A stretch of DNA of 64,000 nt, taken from Nanosyncoccus sp963544575. GTDB lineage: Bacteria > Patescibacteriota > Saccharimonadia > Saccharimonadales > Saccharimonadaceae. A program made the translations under genes and the position numbers. The stretch lies in assembly GCA_963544575.1 (NCBI GenBank), contig CAUUFZ010000001.1, positions 124,001 to 188,000 of the forward strand, given 5' to 3'. The notes beneath the pieces are model-generated. The model did not search any database. It was not told the origin of the DNA and saw only the letters and a list, made by a program, of their open reading frames with translations. Of the stretch, positions 8,644 through 17,511 are shown piece by piece (positions within the stretch are counted from its first letter, which is position 1; each line of letters starts with the position of its first letter).

Positions 8644-11108
8644 TGCTTATCTCACTTAATAAAATCAAACAATATGTCGGATCCGTCTCGGTTTCTGACG
8701 AAGAGCTAGTGCAATTAATCGGCTCACGTCTCGTCGAAGTCGAAGGCGTGATGGACACAGCTGAAAAATATCGCGGTGCCTATCTTGCTAAAGTGGTAAC
8801 CTGTGAAGATATTCCAGATACCCATCTACATCTCTGTCAAATCGATGCCGGTCCAGAACTCAATCAAAAGTTTTCTACCCTTGATTCCGGTCTCGTGCAA
8901 ATTGTTTGCGGCGCGCCAAATGTTCGTGCTGGTATTATCGCCGTCTGGCTCACTCCAGGTAGTATTGTGCCAGATACTTTTGGCAGTGAGAATTTTGTGC
9001 TTGGTTCGCGCAAGCTTCGTGGTTATGAAAGTTTTGGTATGTTGGCTGGACCAGATGAGCTTGGACTTTCTTCTGATCATAAGTACATCGCAGAGGTTGA
9101 TGCGGAACTTGGTCGCCCAGGGCAGGCTCTGGCGGATGTTTTTGATTTAAATGATAAGATTTTAGATATCGAAAATAAATCCCTCACGCATCGCCCTGAT
9201 ACTTTTGGCTTGATTGGTTTTGCTCGTGAGGTTTCTGGTATTCTTGGCCAAAAATTCTCTGAACCAGTGAGCTTTGATCAGGCTATAGATAAAATTAGCG
9301 ACGAAATCACGATTGAAATTGCCGATCAAAAACTTTGCCCCCGCTACTCGGCTTGCTTGGTTAATGTCTCTGATCTAAACCTGGCGAACCCTGTTTCTCC
9401 GGAATTTTCTGATCTCTATCCAATGACAAAAGATTCGGTTTTATTAGCCAAATCTGGCATGAATTCAGTTAACCCAATCGTCGATGCCACGAATCTTACC
9501 ATGTTAGAGCTTGGTCAGCCACTGCATGCTTTTGATTATGATAAATTTGTCAAAATTGGCGGTCTAGACTACGCGAAAATCATCGTGCGCGCTGCGCGCT
9601 CTGGTGAATCTTTAACCTTGCTCGATGGTAAAACTATTGAGCTAAATTCCAATGATATTGTGATTACCTCGAACGACATTCCAGTCGCCTTAGCCGGTGC
9701 TATGGGTGGGGAATCGACCAAAATCGACGCTTCGACCACTCGAATTTTGCTCGAATCAGCCACCTTCAGCCTCTATAATTTGCGCAAAACTCAGATGGCA
9801 CACGGTATTTTTTCGGAAGCAATCACTCGCTTTACCAAGGGTCAGCCAGCCGTCAATACTATTCCAGCCATCAAAGATTGTTTAGTTAAACTTGGCGTAA
9901 AAGCAGGTGCTGAACCTCGTTTTGCCGACTCTCTGAAACAGGATTTATCTGAAATCCAAGTAGCGGTGAAAGTTTCTGAGATTAATCAGCTTCTCGGCTC
10001 ACACTACTATGAAGCTTTGATGATTCAAACTCTTGAAAATGTCGGCTTCAAGGTGGTTCCCGACTCTGAAAAACTCCTCGTTACTGCTCCACTCTGGCGT
10101 ACTGATATTCATATTAAAGAGGACGTCATCGAAGAGGTTGGTCGTCTGCTCGGTTTTGATAATTTGCCACTCAGCTTGCCAGTTCGTCCATTCGTTGGCG
10201 CCAAAAAGAATGCCATGTTTGAACTAAAAACCACCTTGCGTAATCTCCTTTCGCTTGAACTCGGGTTCAATGAGGTTCTAACTTACAGCTTCATTTCCAA
10301 GAAATTACTCGAACGCGTCGGTGAAAATACTGAGGATGCTTATGAAATTACTAATTCTATTTCACCAGAACTACAGCTCTTCCGTACTTCCATTACTCCA
10401 AGCCTACTTGAAAAAGTTCGTGAAAACCAAAAAGCCGGTTTTGCCGATTTTTCACTTTATGAAATGAATCAGGTTACTAGAAAATCTCTCGGCTTAATTT
10501 CCGATCAAACTCCGAAAATGCAACATCACCTGGCGGTAGTTTCCACTGCGGACTATTATTATTCTAAGCAAATCTTAGAAAATCTCGCCGACAAGCTCGG
10601 TCTGAATTTTGAAATCCAAGCCTTTACCGACGGTGAAGCTTCGGGTTATTTCGAGCCAAAACGCGCCGCTAAAATTCTTCTTTCTGGCACGCAAATTGGT
10701 TGCCTCGGTGAGTTAAAGAATTCCATCAAAACCGCTCTGAAGCTCAAAGAGGTTTCTAGCCTAGAATTAGACCTTGAGTCCCTCCTTGGTCAAAAATCCT
10801 CTGATAAACGTATCAAGGAATTTAGTCGCTTCCCAGCGGTTAATCGTGATCTTACGGTCAAGATTTCGGAAGAAAAACCTTTTGCTTTGGTCGAAAATAC
10901 TATTCTCGAGGTTTTGAAGGCCCAACCATCCCTCATCTGCCATCTCACGGCTACCTCAATCTATCAAGCTGAAGGTTCGGATACGAAAAATCTTAGCTTC
11001 CATTTGAACTTTGCCTCCACTGAGAAGACCCTACTTTCTGAGGAAATCTCTGCTATAATGAACAGTATTAATCAATCATTAGAAAAAATTGGTGGAGAAA
11101 TTATTTAG
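8643..11108 (+). CDS. pheT: Phenylalanyl-tRNA synthetase beta subunit
   Basis: Structural and editing subunit of PheRS. Domain order agrees with the full-length bacterial form (821 aa): an OB-fold tRNA-binding domain in the first ~150 residues (KLRGYESFGMLAGPDELGL), a B3/4 editing region, a B5 domain (about 405-475), the catalytic-like core with EVLTYSFISKKLL, and a C-terminal ferredoxin-like anticodon-binding domain (about 725-820, RFPAVNRDLTVKISEE). It overlaps pheS by one base and is followed 8 nt later by the FKBP gene, which is probably in the same transcript. Confidence 0.97.
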   Translation: MLISLNKIKQYVGSVSVSDEELVQLIGSRLVEVEGVMDTAEKYRGAYLAKVVTCEDIPDTHLHLCQIDAGPELNQKFSTLDSGLVQIVCGAPNVRAGIIAVWLTPGSIVPDTFGSENFVLGSRKLRGYESFGMLAGPDELGLSSDHKYIAEVDAELGRPGQALADVFDLNDKILDIENKSLTHRPDTFGLIGFAREVSGILGQKFSEPVSFDQAIDKISDEITIEIADQKLCPRYSACLVNVSDLNLANPVSPEFSDLYPMTKDSVLLAKSGMNSVNPIVDATNLTMLELGQPLHAFDYDKFVKIGGLDYAKIIVRAARSGESLTLLDGKTIELNSNDIVITSNDIPVALAGAMGGESTKIDASTTRILLESATFSLYNLRKTQMAHGIFSEAITRFTKGQPAVNTIPAIKDCLVKLGVKAGAEPRFADSLKQDLSEIQVAVKVSEINQLLGSHYYEALMIQTLENVGFKVVPDSEKLLVTAPLWRTDIHIKEDVIEEVGRLLGFDNLPLSLPVRPFVGAKKNAMFELKTTLRNLLSLELGFNEVLTYSFISKKLLERVGENTEDAYEITNSISPELQLFRTSITPSLLEKVRENQKAGFADFSLYEMNQVTRKSLGLISDQTPKMQHHLAVVSTADYYYSKQILENLADKLGLNFEIQAFTDGEASGYFEPKRAAKILLSGTQIGCLGELKNSIKTALKLKEVSSLELDLESLLGQKSSDKRIKEFSRFPAVNRDLTVKISEEKPFALVENTILEVLKAQPSLICHLTATSIYQAEGSDTKNLSFHLNFASTEKTLLSEEISAIMNSINQSLEKIGGEII

Positions 11109-11116
11109 GTAACAAT

Positions 11117-11839
11117 ATGGACGAAAAAAGTTTACGTACAAGCACTAAACAACGCATTATTATCGGTTTTATTGCAGTCTTACTCTTCGTTTCCACAATT
11201 ATGGTTTATGCCTTGATTGTCTTGAATGGCGAAAAGAGTAAAAAAGGTACGGCTGAGCAAAACGCTGAGCTTAAGGTTCTGGCTAAGGAGCTAGACGAGA
11301 AGAAAAAAGATAAAGATAATGCGGTGAAAGCGCTCAATGATAAGTACTTTGAGACCATGAAATCCGCTCGTAGTAATATTAAGTCCTACAATGTTTCCCG
11401 TGCTCAAAATGATGGCTTAAAATCTATCGACCTCACCGTTGGTACTGGCGCTACTCTTGAAAAAGAGAGTAAATATCTCGCCTATTATTTCGGTTGGTGT
11501 TCTGATGAGTCTGTGTTTGATTCATCTTTCGATGATAATAATAATCCAAAATCTTTGAAGGATCCGCTCGATGTTACTGGTTCTGGTAGCCTAATTACTG
11601 GTTGGTCGGATGGTTTGGTCGGCGCTAAACTTGGCGGGGTTCGCGAATTGCATATTCCAAGCACTCTTGCTTATGGCGATGCTAAAGAAATTTGTGGTGG
11701 CAAAAACTCTCCACTCTACTTCGTAATTCTTCCGTTTGAAGACGAAGCCTACACTAAGGCCACCCAAGAATATCAAACGGTTTATCGTAAATACCTGAAT
11801 CTTCAAAGCGAGATTCGTGGTACCGGTTCACTCTTCTAA
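11117..11839 (+). CDS. Membrane-anchored FKBP-type peptidyl-prolyl cis-trans isomerase
   Basis: A proline isomerase/chaperone anchored to the outer face of the membrane. One N-terminal transmembrane helix (about residues 14-36), a Lys/Glu-rich coiled coil (about 38-85), then an FKBP domain (about 105-215). Recognisable family pieces are VFDSSFDD, LITGWSDGLVGAKLGGVRELHIPSTLAYG and the final hydrophobic strand PLYFVILPF. The substrate is unknown; extracytoplasmic folding of surface proteins is a reasonable inference. It starts 8 nt after pheT. Confidence 0.87.
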   Translation: MDEKSLRTSTKQRIIIGFIAVLLFVSTIMVYALIVLNGEKSKKGTAEQNAELKVLAKELDEKKKDKDNAVKALNDKYFETMKSARSNIKSYNVSRAQNDGLKSIDLTVGTGATLEKESKYLAYYFGWCSDESVFDSSFDDNNNPKSLKDPLDVTGSGSLITGWSDGLVGAKLGGVRELHIPSTLAYGDAKEICGGKNSPLYFVILPFEDEAYTKATQEYQTVYRKYLNLQSEIRGTGSLF

Positions 11840-11867
11840 TACGGAGATTGTAATTTTAGAAAAGAAA

Positions 11868-11896
11868 AAAAATAACTTCCTTCGGGAAGTTATTTT
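11868..11896. terminator. Bidirectional intrinsic terminator
   Basis: Stem AAATAACTTCC/GGAAGTTATTT with a TTCG loop and flanking A/T tracts, between the convergent FKBP (+) and CpsB-like (-) genes. Confidence 0.85.
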
Positions 11897-12644
11897 AATG
11901 GTTAATTGAAAGGCTATTTTTCTGTAATTTCTTCAATCCTTCTTCGCTAATAATCTTACAAATTTTCTTGCAAGCTTTTTCATACTTTTCGAAGACGCTT
12001 CCATCTGCATGGTGGGCATCGGTCCCCAGAAAATCCACCAGCCCATGTTTCAAAAAATATTTCATCGTCTTGGCTGGTTTTGATCCATATTGTTTAGCCA
12101 TACTGCCAATGTTGCATTGTAATTTTACGCCAATTTTACGTAACTCCAAGGCCTTTTCTGGTTTCTTTTGCAAAAACTCGTAGCGTTCGGGATGTGCTAA
12201 AATCGGTATAATATTTTGACTCTTCATTTCAAAAATTACTTCACGGAGATACCCTATCTCAGTCATGAAAGGAAGTTCGAAAAGTACATAATGTTTTTTC
12301 TTTTTATTCTTCATCGCATCTGAACTAAGTTTGGTAGTTTCGCCGAGTAAAGACGCCTGATCTTCTTGCATATATTTCACCATTTCTGGATCCACATAAA
12401 TTTCATTTCCAGGATAAAGTTTGAATTTAATTCCCAGCTCGTCTAATTGTTTTTGCAACTCTTCACGTAGGTGTGTCTTGGTTTTATTATCTGCGAGTTG
12501 ATTACTATTGGGAATGAAGTGGGAGGTCGTAAAGCCGCCGGTAAATCCCAGCGCGACTAATTTTTCCGCCATCGCAATACTTTCCTGGAAATCGCGACTA
12601 CCGTCATCAATTCCGGGCAAGATATGTAGATGCGTATCAATCAT
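11895..12644 (-). CDS. CpsB/YwqE-type PHP-fold protein-tyrosine phosphatase
   Basis: Manganese-dependent phosphatase of the PHP fold that removes phosphate from BY-kinases and so tunes capsule or exopolysaccharide production. The metal-binding start DTHLHILPGIDDGS is present, with TTSHFIPN, HPERYEFL and GTDAHHADG as the remaining histidine-bearing loops. At 249 aa it has the usual length. The gene follows the BY-kinase on the same strand with a 20-nt gap and its own AGGAGGTGGC ribosome binding site, so it is probably one operon with its substrate kinase. Confidence 0.93.
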   Translation of the reverse strand: MIDTHLHILPGIDDGSRDFQESIAMAEKLVALGFTGGFTTSHFIPNSNQLADNKTKTHLREELQKQLDELGIKFKLYPGNEIYVDPEMVKYMQEDQASLLGETTKLSSDAMKNKKKKHYVLFELPFMTEIGYLREVIFEMKSQNIIPILAHPERYEFLQKKPEKALELRKIGVKLQCNIGSMAKQYGSKPAKTMKYFLKHGLVDFLGTDAHHADGSVFEKYEKACKKICKIISEEGLKKLQKNSLSINH

Positions 12645-12664
12645 GCCACCTCCTGTTTTTAGAC

Positions 12665-14131
12665 TTATAGATAATATTGATTATAGTATCCGGTGCGTTT
12701 TTCTAGAGGAATTTGGTTAAGAATTACGCCGGCAATATTTGCGTCGATTGCCTGAAGTGATTTCAAGCCATCTTTTACGTGATCAATATTGGTTTTGTTG
12801 GCACGGCAGACAATCATGGTACGGTCGGCCTTCTTCGAAATAATCAGTGAGTCAGCTAGGTTGTAAACTGGGGCTGAGTCGATAATGACATAGTCATATT
12901 TCGATTTTACGGTTGCAATGAATTTTTCCATTTGTTTCGAATCAATCAATTCTGCAGGGTTTGGTGGAGTAACGCCACGAGTCACTACAGAAAGATTTTC
13001 CACATCAGTTTTCTGTACGTATTTACGTAGACGGTCACCAGCGGTTTCGACTAATAAATTCGAGAGACCAGCTTGGTTGGAGAGTTCGAAAATTTCATGT
13101 TGACGACCAAGGCGCATATCTGCATCGACTAAGAGTACTTTTTTACCCGTATTTGCAAAGGCGATTGCGAGGTTTGCCGAAATGAAACTTTTACCTTCGT
13201 TTGGTACAGTACTGGTTAAGACGAGGGAATTATTATTCTTCCCGATCAGGGTGAAGTCAAGATTAGTACGTACGGTACGAAAATCTTCACTAATAATAGA
13301 TTTCGGATTATTTTTCAGAATCAGTTCGTTATTTGAGTCTTCTTCCGAAGCTTCCTCTTCGGTCTTTACCTCATCTCCACTCTCTTCGTCCTCTGTCGAG
13401 TCACCGTCTTTAGTCTCTTTCTTTGCCTTCAAAGCTAAGGCGCGTTGGCGGCGTTTCAAACGTTCTTTTTCAGCATCAATCATATGAATTTTACCAATCA
13501 CTGCCAAATGTAACTGACTTTCAACCTGTTCACTAGTTTTAACTGAGCGGTCAAAATAAAATACTAAGAAGAGAATCGACACACTAACCACTAAACTCGC
13601 TGCGAAGGCCATAATTTCCTGGCGCACGATCTTGATATTGGCTGGTTCGGTCGGTGTAACCGCTGAGTCAAGTACGTTAATATTACGATCGTTATAGATT
13701 TTAGCAATTTCTTTGACAAAATGATCCGCAATCTTGTTAGTCATTTTTGTGGCAAACTCAGCGTCACGGTCTGTCGTGGTAATATTAATAATTTCCGTAC
13801 CCTTAATCGCCGAGACATTAATCATTTTTAGCATCTCATCGAAGGCTAAGTCGAGATTTATATCATTTTTAACCTTATCAAGTACACGATGCGATTTGAC
13901 TACCTGAGTGTAGGTATCAATTAAGTTTTTATTAGTTGCTACTTCACCGGGAAGATTCACATTCGACTTATCAGAACTCACGATCACCGTGGCAGTAGCT
14001 TCGTATTTTGGTTTTTGCATAAAAAATACGTAAAAAGATCCTAATCCAAAAACTAGGGCAAAAATTATTAGTAGAATATGGAGCTTAGACCTAAAATAGG
14101 CAAACATTTCTCCGAGGTTAATCTCATCCAT
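12665..14131 (-). CDS. BY-kinase with Wzz chain-length domain (CpsC/CpsD fusion type)
   Basis: Bacterial tyrosine kinase and polysaccharide co-polymerase in one protein. A Wzz-type region with two transmembrane helices (about residues 13-33 and 170-190) flanks an extracellular loop. A Glu/Asp-rich linker (about 235-270) leads to the ATPase domain with Walker A PNEGKSFISANLA, Walker A' VLLVDADMR and Walker B YVIIDSAPV. The C-terminus has the autophosphorylation tyrosine cluster GYYNQYYL. An extended -10 (TGATATAAA) ends 6 nt before the ATG, so the mRNA is probably leaderless. It should work with the phosphatase that follows and with the capsule genes at 16-22 kb. Confidence 0.94.
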   Translation of the reverse strand: MDEINLGEMFAYFRSKLHILLIIFALVFGLGSFYVFFMQKPKYEATATVIVSSDKSNVNLPGEVATNKNLIDTYTQVVKSHRVLDKVKNDINLDLAFDEMLKMINVSAIKGTEIINITTTDRDAEFATKMTNKIADHFVKEIAKIYNDRNINVLDSAVTPTEPANIKIVRQEIMAFAASLVVSVSILFLVFYFDRSVKTSEQVESQLHLAVIGKIHMIDAEKERLKRRQRALALKAKKETKDGDSTEDEESGDEVKTEEEASEEDSNNELILKNNPKSIISEDFRTVRTNLDFTLIGKNNNSLVLTSTVPNEGKSFISANLAIAFANTGKKVLLVDADMRLGRQHEIFELSNQAGLSNLLVETAGDRLRKYVQKTDVENLSVVTRGVTPPNPAELIDSKQMEKFIATVKSKYDYVIIDSAPVYNLADSLIISKKADRTMIVCRANKTNIDHVKDGLKSLQAIDANIAGVILNQIPLEKRTGYYNQYYL

Positions 14132-14273
14132 GACCTGTTTATATCATATTTCTTATAAAAAATAAATATAAAACAATAATTTACTTATATTTGTCAATAG
14201 CCATAAGCATTATAAAGATAATTGTCAATGTCTAAAATTTGCCAAAAATAAAATATTTGATAAAATAATGTCT
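14132..14273. other. AT-rich intergenic region
   Basis: No gene seen. It holds the BY-kinase promoter (TTTATATCA at 14138-14146, minus strand) and, at its right end, a plus-strand promoter for the transcript that follows. Confidence 0.6.
14239..14266 (+). promoter_or_regulatory. Promoter of a short structured transcript
   Basis: TTGCCA, 16 nt, TAAAAT. The predicted start is near 14274, exactly where a perfect inverted repeat begins. Confidence 0.5.
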
Positions 14274-14351
14274 ATTGCACTTTTTAGTCACTCGGTGGCT
14301 GGTGGGGGCTAGGTCGTGTGCAATGATTATTAAGGAGATGCATTCGTAAAT

Positions 14352-14432
14352 ATGCGTAGACTTAAACGTGAATCTTCGCGCAAAAAGTCGAAAATTCCTC
14401 CTGCCCCATGGCAAGAGTATATCGAATATTAG
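14352..14432 (+). CDS. Possible 26-aa basic peptide
   Basis: ATG-to-TAG frame of 26 codons, strongly basic at the N-terminus (MRRLKRESSRKKSK) and ending in WQEYIEY. AAGGAG is present, but 14 nt upstream, farther than normal. It lies inside the short transcript described for 14274-14505. Not recognised; it may be non-coding. Confidence 0.25.
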   Translation: MRRLKRESSRKKSKIPPAPWQEYIEY

Positions 14433-14478
14433 TCTTGAATAGTCAAAATTCAATTTTAAGGATTAATATTTGAGGACA

Positions 14479-14505
14479 AATATCGCTATCCAGCGATATT
14501 TTTCT
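14479..14505 (+). terminator. Intrinsic terminator
   Basis: Stem AATATCGCT/AGCGATATT, loop ATCC, then TTTCTT, ~45 nt before aspS. Confidence 0.75.
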
Positions 14506-14540
14506 TGATTCTATAATTTGAAAAGTTGACTGGTTTATTA

Positions 14541-14549
14541 TGTTATAAT
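14541..14549 (+). promoter_or_regulatory. Extended -10 promoter of aspS (leaderless)
   Basis: TGTTATAAT ends 7 nt before the aspS ATG; there is no room for a ribosome binding site in the transcript. Confidence 0.65.
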
Positions 14550-14556
14550 AGAGATT

Positions 14557-16320
14557 ATGAGAAAACTGTCTGGAGAACTAAAACAACAAATCAATCAACA
14601 TGTTACAGTCTCTGGTTGGGTAAATTCCAGGCGTGATCACGGTGGGTTAATCTTTATTGATTTACGTGACCACGAGGGGATTATTCAGCTAGTGATTACC
14701 CCAGAAAATGCTGAAAATTTTGCCATCGCCGAAAGTTTGCGCGATGAATTTGTCATTTCGGCTACTGGTCTAATTCGTGAGCGCGACCCTGCTCTTCGTA
14801 ATCCTCATATTGCTACGGGCGACATTGAATTAGTGGTCGACTCACTGGAACTCTTAAACCGTTCTGAACCTTTGCCGGTTAATACCCATGACGATGGTGT
14901 GGAGTCTGGCGAAGAGCTTCGTCTTAAATATCGTTATCTTGATCTCCGTCGTCCAAGTATGCTTCATACCTTGCGTCGTCGTGCGGAATTTTATCACTTC
15001 ATGCGTGATTATATGGAAGCCCACGATTTTATCGAAGTCACTACGCCAATTTTAGCTAACTCAAGCCCAGAAGGTGCACGTGATTTTCTTGTGCCATCCA
15101 GACTTCGTCCAGGACAGTTTTATGCCTTACCTCAAGCTCCCCAACAGTTTAAACAGCTCCTCATGGTTGGCGGGATTCCGCGTTATTATCAAATCGCCCC
15201 ATGTTTCCGCGATGAGGATCCACGCGCCGATCGTCTATACGGTGATTTCTATCAGCTCGATCTCGAGATGTCTTTCGTGGAAGAGGGTGAAGTAGTTCGC
15301 ACCACTATGGAACCACTAATTAAATCCTTAGTTACCGATTTTGCTCACAAGAAATTACTCTCAGAAGAAATTCCACGTATTCCGTATCAGGAAGCTATGA
15401 ATCGTTTCGGTGTAGATAAGCCAGATCTCCGTTATGGTATGGAATTAATCGATCTGAAAGAAGCTTTGAAAGATACTGGTTTTAAAGTTTTTCAAACTGA
15501 ATCCGTCAAGGCTATTTGTGTGAAAAATGGCGCCACCCTTTCGCGATCTCAAATCGATAATTTCACCGAAAAGGCCCGCAAGCTTGGTGCGGGTGGTCTT
15601 GCTTACATCATCTATGAAAACGATGAAGTAAAAAGTCCAATCGCTAAATTCCTCACCGAAACCGAACTAGCTAAAATCAAAGAACTCACTGGTGCGGAAA
15701 ATGGTGATGCGGTTTTCTTCGGCGCCGATTCACTCTCGAAAGTGAATAAAGTGCTCGGCCAACTTCGTATCGCGTTTGCTGATCACTTTAATTTGAAGGA
15801 TGATAATCTTGTCGCGCTCTGTTGGATCGTGGACTTTCCATTCTATGAATGGGATGAAGGCAAGAACAAATTAGACTTTGGTCACAACCCATTCTCTATG
15901 CCAAAAGGCGGACTCAAGGCGCTCGAAGCCGCCGAGACTGATGCCGAAAAACTTGCGATTGTCGCCGACCAATACGATATGGTGATGAATGGTTTTGAAA
16001 TTTGTTCTGGCGCCGTACGTAATCACAGCCCAGAAGTGATGTATAAAGTCTTCGGAATTCTCGGTTATGATGAGAAATATGTTGAAGCTCGTTTTGGTGG
16101 TATGTTAAATGCCTTCAAATTTGGTGCTCCTCCTCACGCTGGCTGTGCCTTTGGTATCGAACGTATTTTCATGGTCTTAAATGATAATAAAAATATCCGT
16201 GATATCGTGGCCTTCCCGAAGAATGGTTCCGGTGTCGATCTTATGATGAGCTCACCATCCGTCGTCGATCCAATCCAGCTTGAAGAAGCTCACCTTCAAA
16301 TCGTGGAGGACGAGGAATAG
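14557..16320 (+). CDS. aspS: Aspartyl-tRNA synthetase
   Basis: Class IIb synthetase charging tRNA-Asp (possibly also tRNA-Asn). An N-terminal OB fold (about residues 1-105, VSGWVNSRRDHGGLIFIDLRD) is followed by the class II core with RYLDLRRPSM, FRDEDPRADRLYGDFYQLDLEMSF (motif 2) and GCAFGIERIFMVL (motif 3). The bacterial-type GAD insertion lies about 285-420. At 587 aa it has the normal bacterial length. The loop FGAPPHAG replaces the more common YGTPPHGG. The start fits both the family N-terminus and the promoter position. The next gene begins 3 nt after the stop. Confidence 0.96.
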   Translation: MRKLSGELKQQINQHVTVSGWVNSRRDHGGLIFIDLRDHEGIIQLVITPENAENFAIAESLRDEFVISATGLIRERDPALRNPHIATGDIELVVDSLELLNRSEPLPVNTHDDGVESGEELRLKYRYLDLRRPSMLHTLRRRAEFYHFMRDYMEAHDFIEVTTPILANSSPEGARDFLVPSRLRPGQFYALPQAPQQFKQLLMVGGIPRYYQIAPCFRDEDPRADRLYGDFYQLDLEMSFVEEGEVVRTTMEPLIKSLVTDFAHKKLLSEEIPRIPYQEAMNRFGVDKPDLRYGMELIDLKEALKDTGFKVFQTESVKAICVKNGATLSRSQIDNFTEKARKLGAGGLAYIIYENDEVKSPIAKFLTETELAKIKELTGAENGDAVFFGADSLSKVNKVLGQLRIAFADHFNLKDDNLVALCWIVDFPFYEWDEGKNKLDFGHNPFSMPKGGLKALEAAETDAEKLAIVADQYDMVMNGFEICSGAVRNHSPEVMYKVFGILGYDEKYVEARFGGMLNAFKFGAPPHAGCAFGIERIFMVLNDNKNIRDIVAFPKNGSGVDLMMSSPSVVDPIQLEEAHLQIVEDEE

Positions 16321-16323
16321 GAT

Positions 16324-17511
16324 ATGAAACTGCTTTTCGTGCATGGCGGTTCTCGTATCAAAAAGGATCAGAACGGCAAACTCTATGTGGATGGGAATTT
16401 AAACAATCAAATTTTTCAACGCTATTTAAATTATTGTGATGAATTAACCTTCTTTATTCGCGAAGAAGAAAAGGTCTATCAGGATGATTTTGCGAAACAA
16501 AAATTTAATCCTATCATGGATGATCCTAGGTTCAAGATTCTTACTACCGTAGATCTAATGACGCCAAAAACTCGTGCACTAAATCCCGCTATTAGGGCAA
16601 GAATTAAGCGTGACCTGAGAAGGGCTATTGCCGATGCCGATAAGGTCATTGTTCGTGATCCAGGAAATTTTTATACCATCAATGCTAGTCGTATTGCAAA
16701 GAAAATGCATAAACCTTTATTGGTTGAAGTTGCCAGTGATATTTATGATAGTTATTGGTTCCACGGAACTAAACTAGGAAAGATTGTGGCAAAGTATTAT
16801 GATGGCCAGGCTAAGAAAATAATACGTCACGCGGATTATGCAGCTTATGTGACAGAAAAATTTTTACAAAGTCGATATCCGTCAAACGGTAAATGTTTAG
16901 CCTGTTCTGATGTTGAAATTCCTAATCCAGACAAGAAAATTTTGTCGGAACGTTTGGCAAAAATTGAACAGTCAAAGGATGAAATTGTTTTAGGTACTAT
17001 TGGTTTTGTTCATATTCGATGGAAGGGACAGCAAGACGTAATTAAAGCCATGAAGAATCTTAAAGAAAAAGGCTATAAATTCAAATATCAACTGGTGGGG
17101 ATAGGTGATAATTCTTATTTAAAAAATCTAGCACGTGACCTAAATCTTGAAAAGGAAGTTGAGTTTATTGGTGGTCTTCCGCATGACGAGGTCATTAAAT
17201 GGTTAAAAAATATCGATATTTATATACAGCCAAGTTATACTGAAGGCGTATGTCGAGCTCTCGTTGAGGCTATGTTTATGGCTTGTCCGACTATCACCTC
17301 CGATGGTGGCGGAAATATTGAGCTGTGTAATCCAGGTTTTGTTTTTCCAAGAGGCAATACTCAACAAATTGAAAAAACTCTTGTAAAGATGGATAAAGCA
17401 ATGCGAGAAAAATACGCCCAAGTTAATTTTGAGCGCTCGGCAAATTATGCAAAAAATATATTAGACGAAAAACGCGACCAATTCTATTATCAATTTAGGG
17501 ACGGAAAATAA
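16324..17511 (+). CDS. GT4-family glycosyltransferase
   Basis: Retaining glycosyltransferase with a GT-B fold, probably adding a sugar to a lipid-linked capsule repeat. The C-terminal donor-binding half shows VLGTIGFVHIRWKGQQDVI, the signature PSYTEGVCRALVEAM (E-x7-E) and CPTITSDGGGNIEL. At 395 aa the length is normal. It begins 3 nt after aspS and overlaps the next gene by one base. Base composition becomes markedly more AT-rich from here to about 22.1 kb, as is common for exchanged polysaccharide loci. Confidence 0.9.
   Translation: MKLLFVHGGSRIKKDQNGKLYVDGNLNNQIFQRYLNYCDELTFFIREEEKVYQDDFAKQKFNPIMDDPRFKILTTVDLMTPKTRALNPAIRARIKRDLRRAIADADKVIVRDPGNFYTINASRIAKKMHKPLLVEVASDIYDSYWFHGTKLGKIVAKYYDGQAKKIIRHADYAAYVTEKFLQSRYPSNGKCLACSDVEIPNPDKKILSERLAKIEQSKDEIVLGTIGFVHIRWKGQQDVIKAMKNLKEKGYKFKYQLVGIGDNSYLKNLARDLNLEKEVEFIGGLPHDEVIKWLKNIDIYIQPSYTEGVCRALVEAMFMACPTITSDGGGNIELCNPGFVFPRGNTQQIEKTLVKMDKAMREKYAQVNFERSANYAKNILDEKRDQFYYQFRDGK

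Larger units (their letters stand above)
14274..14505 (+). ncRNA. Candidate structured small RNA or leader-type transcript, ~230 nt
   Basis: Bounded by a promoter (TTGCCA-N16-TAAAAT) and an intrinsic terminator. The 5' end folds into a perfect 7-bp stem ATTGCAC/GTGCAAT (14274-14280 with 14318-14324) enclosing a second hairpin AGTCAC-TCG-GTGGCT (14286-14300). It does not match tmRNA, 6S, SRP or RNase P RNA landmarks that I can recognise. The 3' half contains a 26-codon open frame, so it could instead be a small mRNA. Confidence 0.35.

Noticed and set aside
14274..14505. tmRNA (ssrA) as identity of the short transcript with an internal reading frame
   Set aside because: The conserved tRNA-like 3' arm with a TTCGA T-loop and CCA is absent, and the peptide does not end in an ALAA-type tag.
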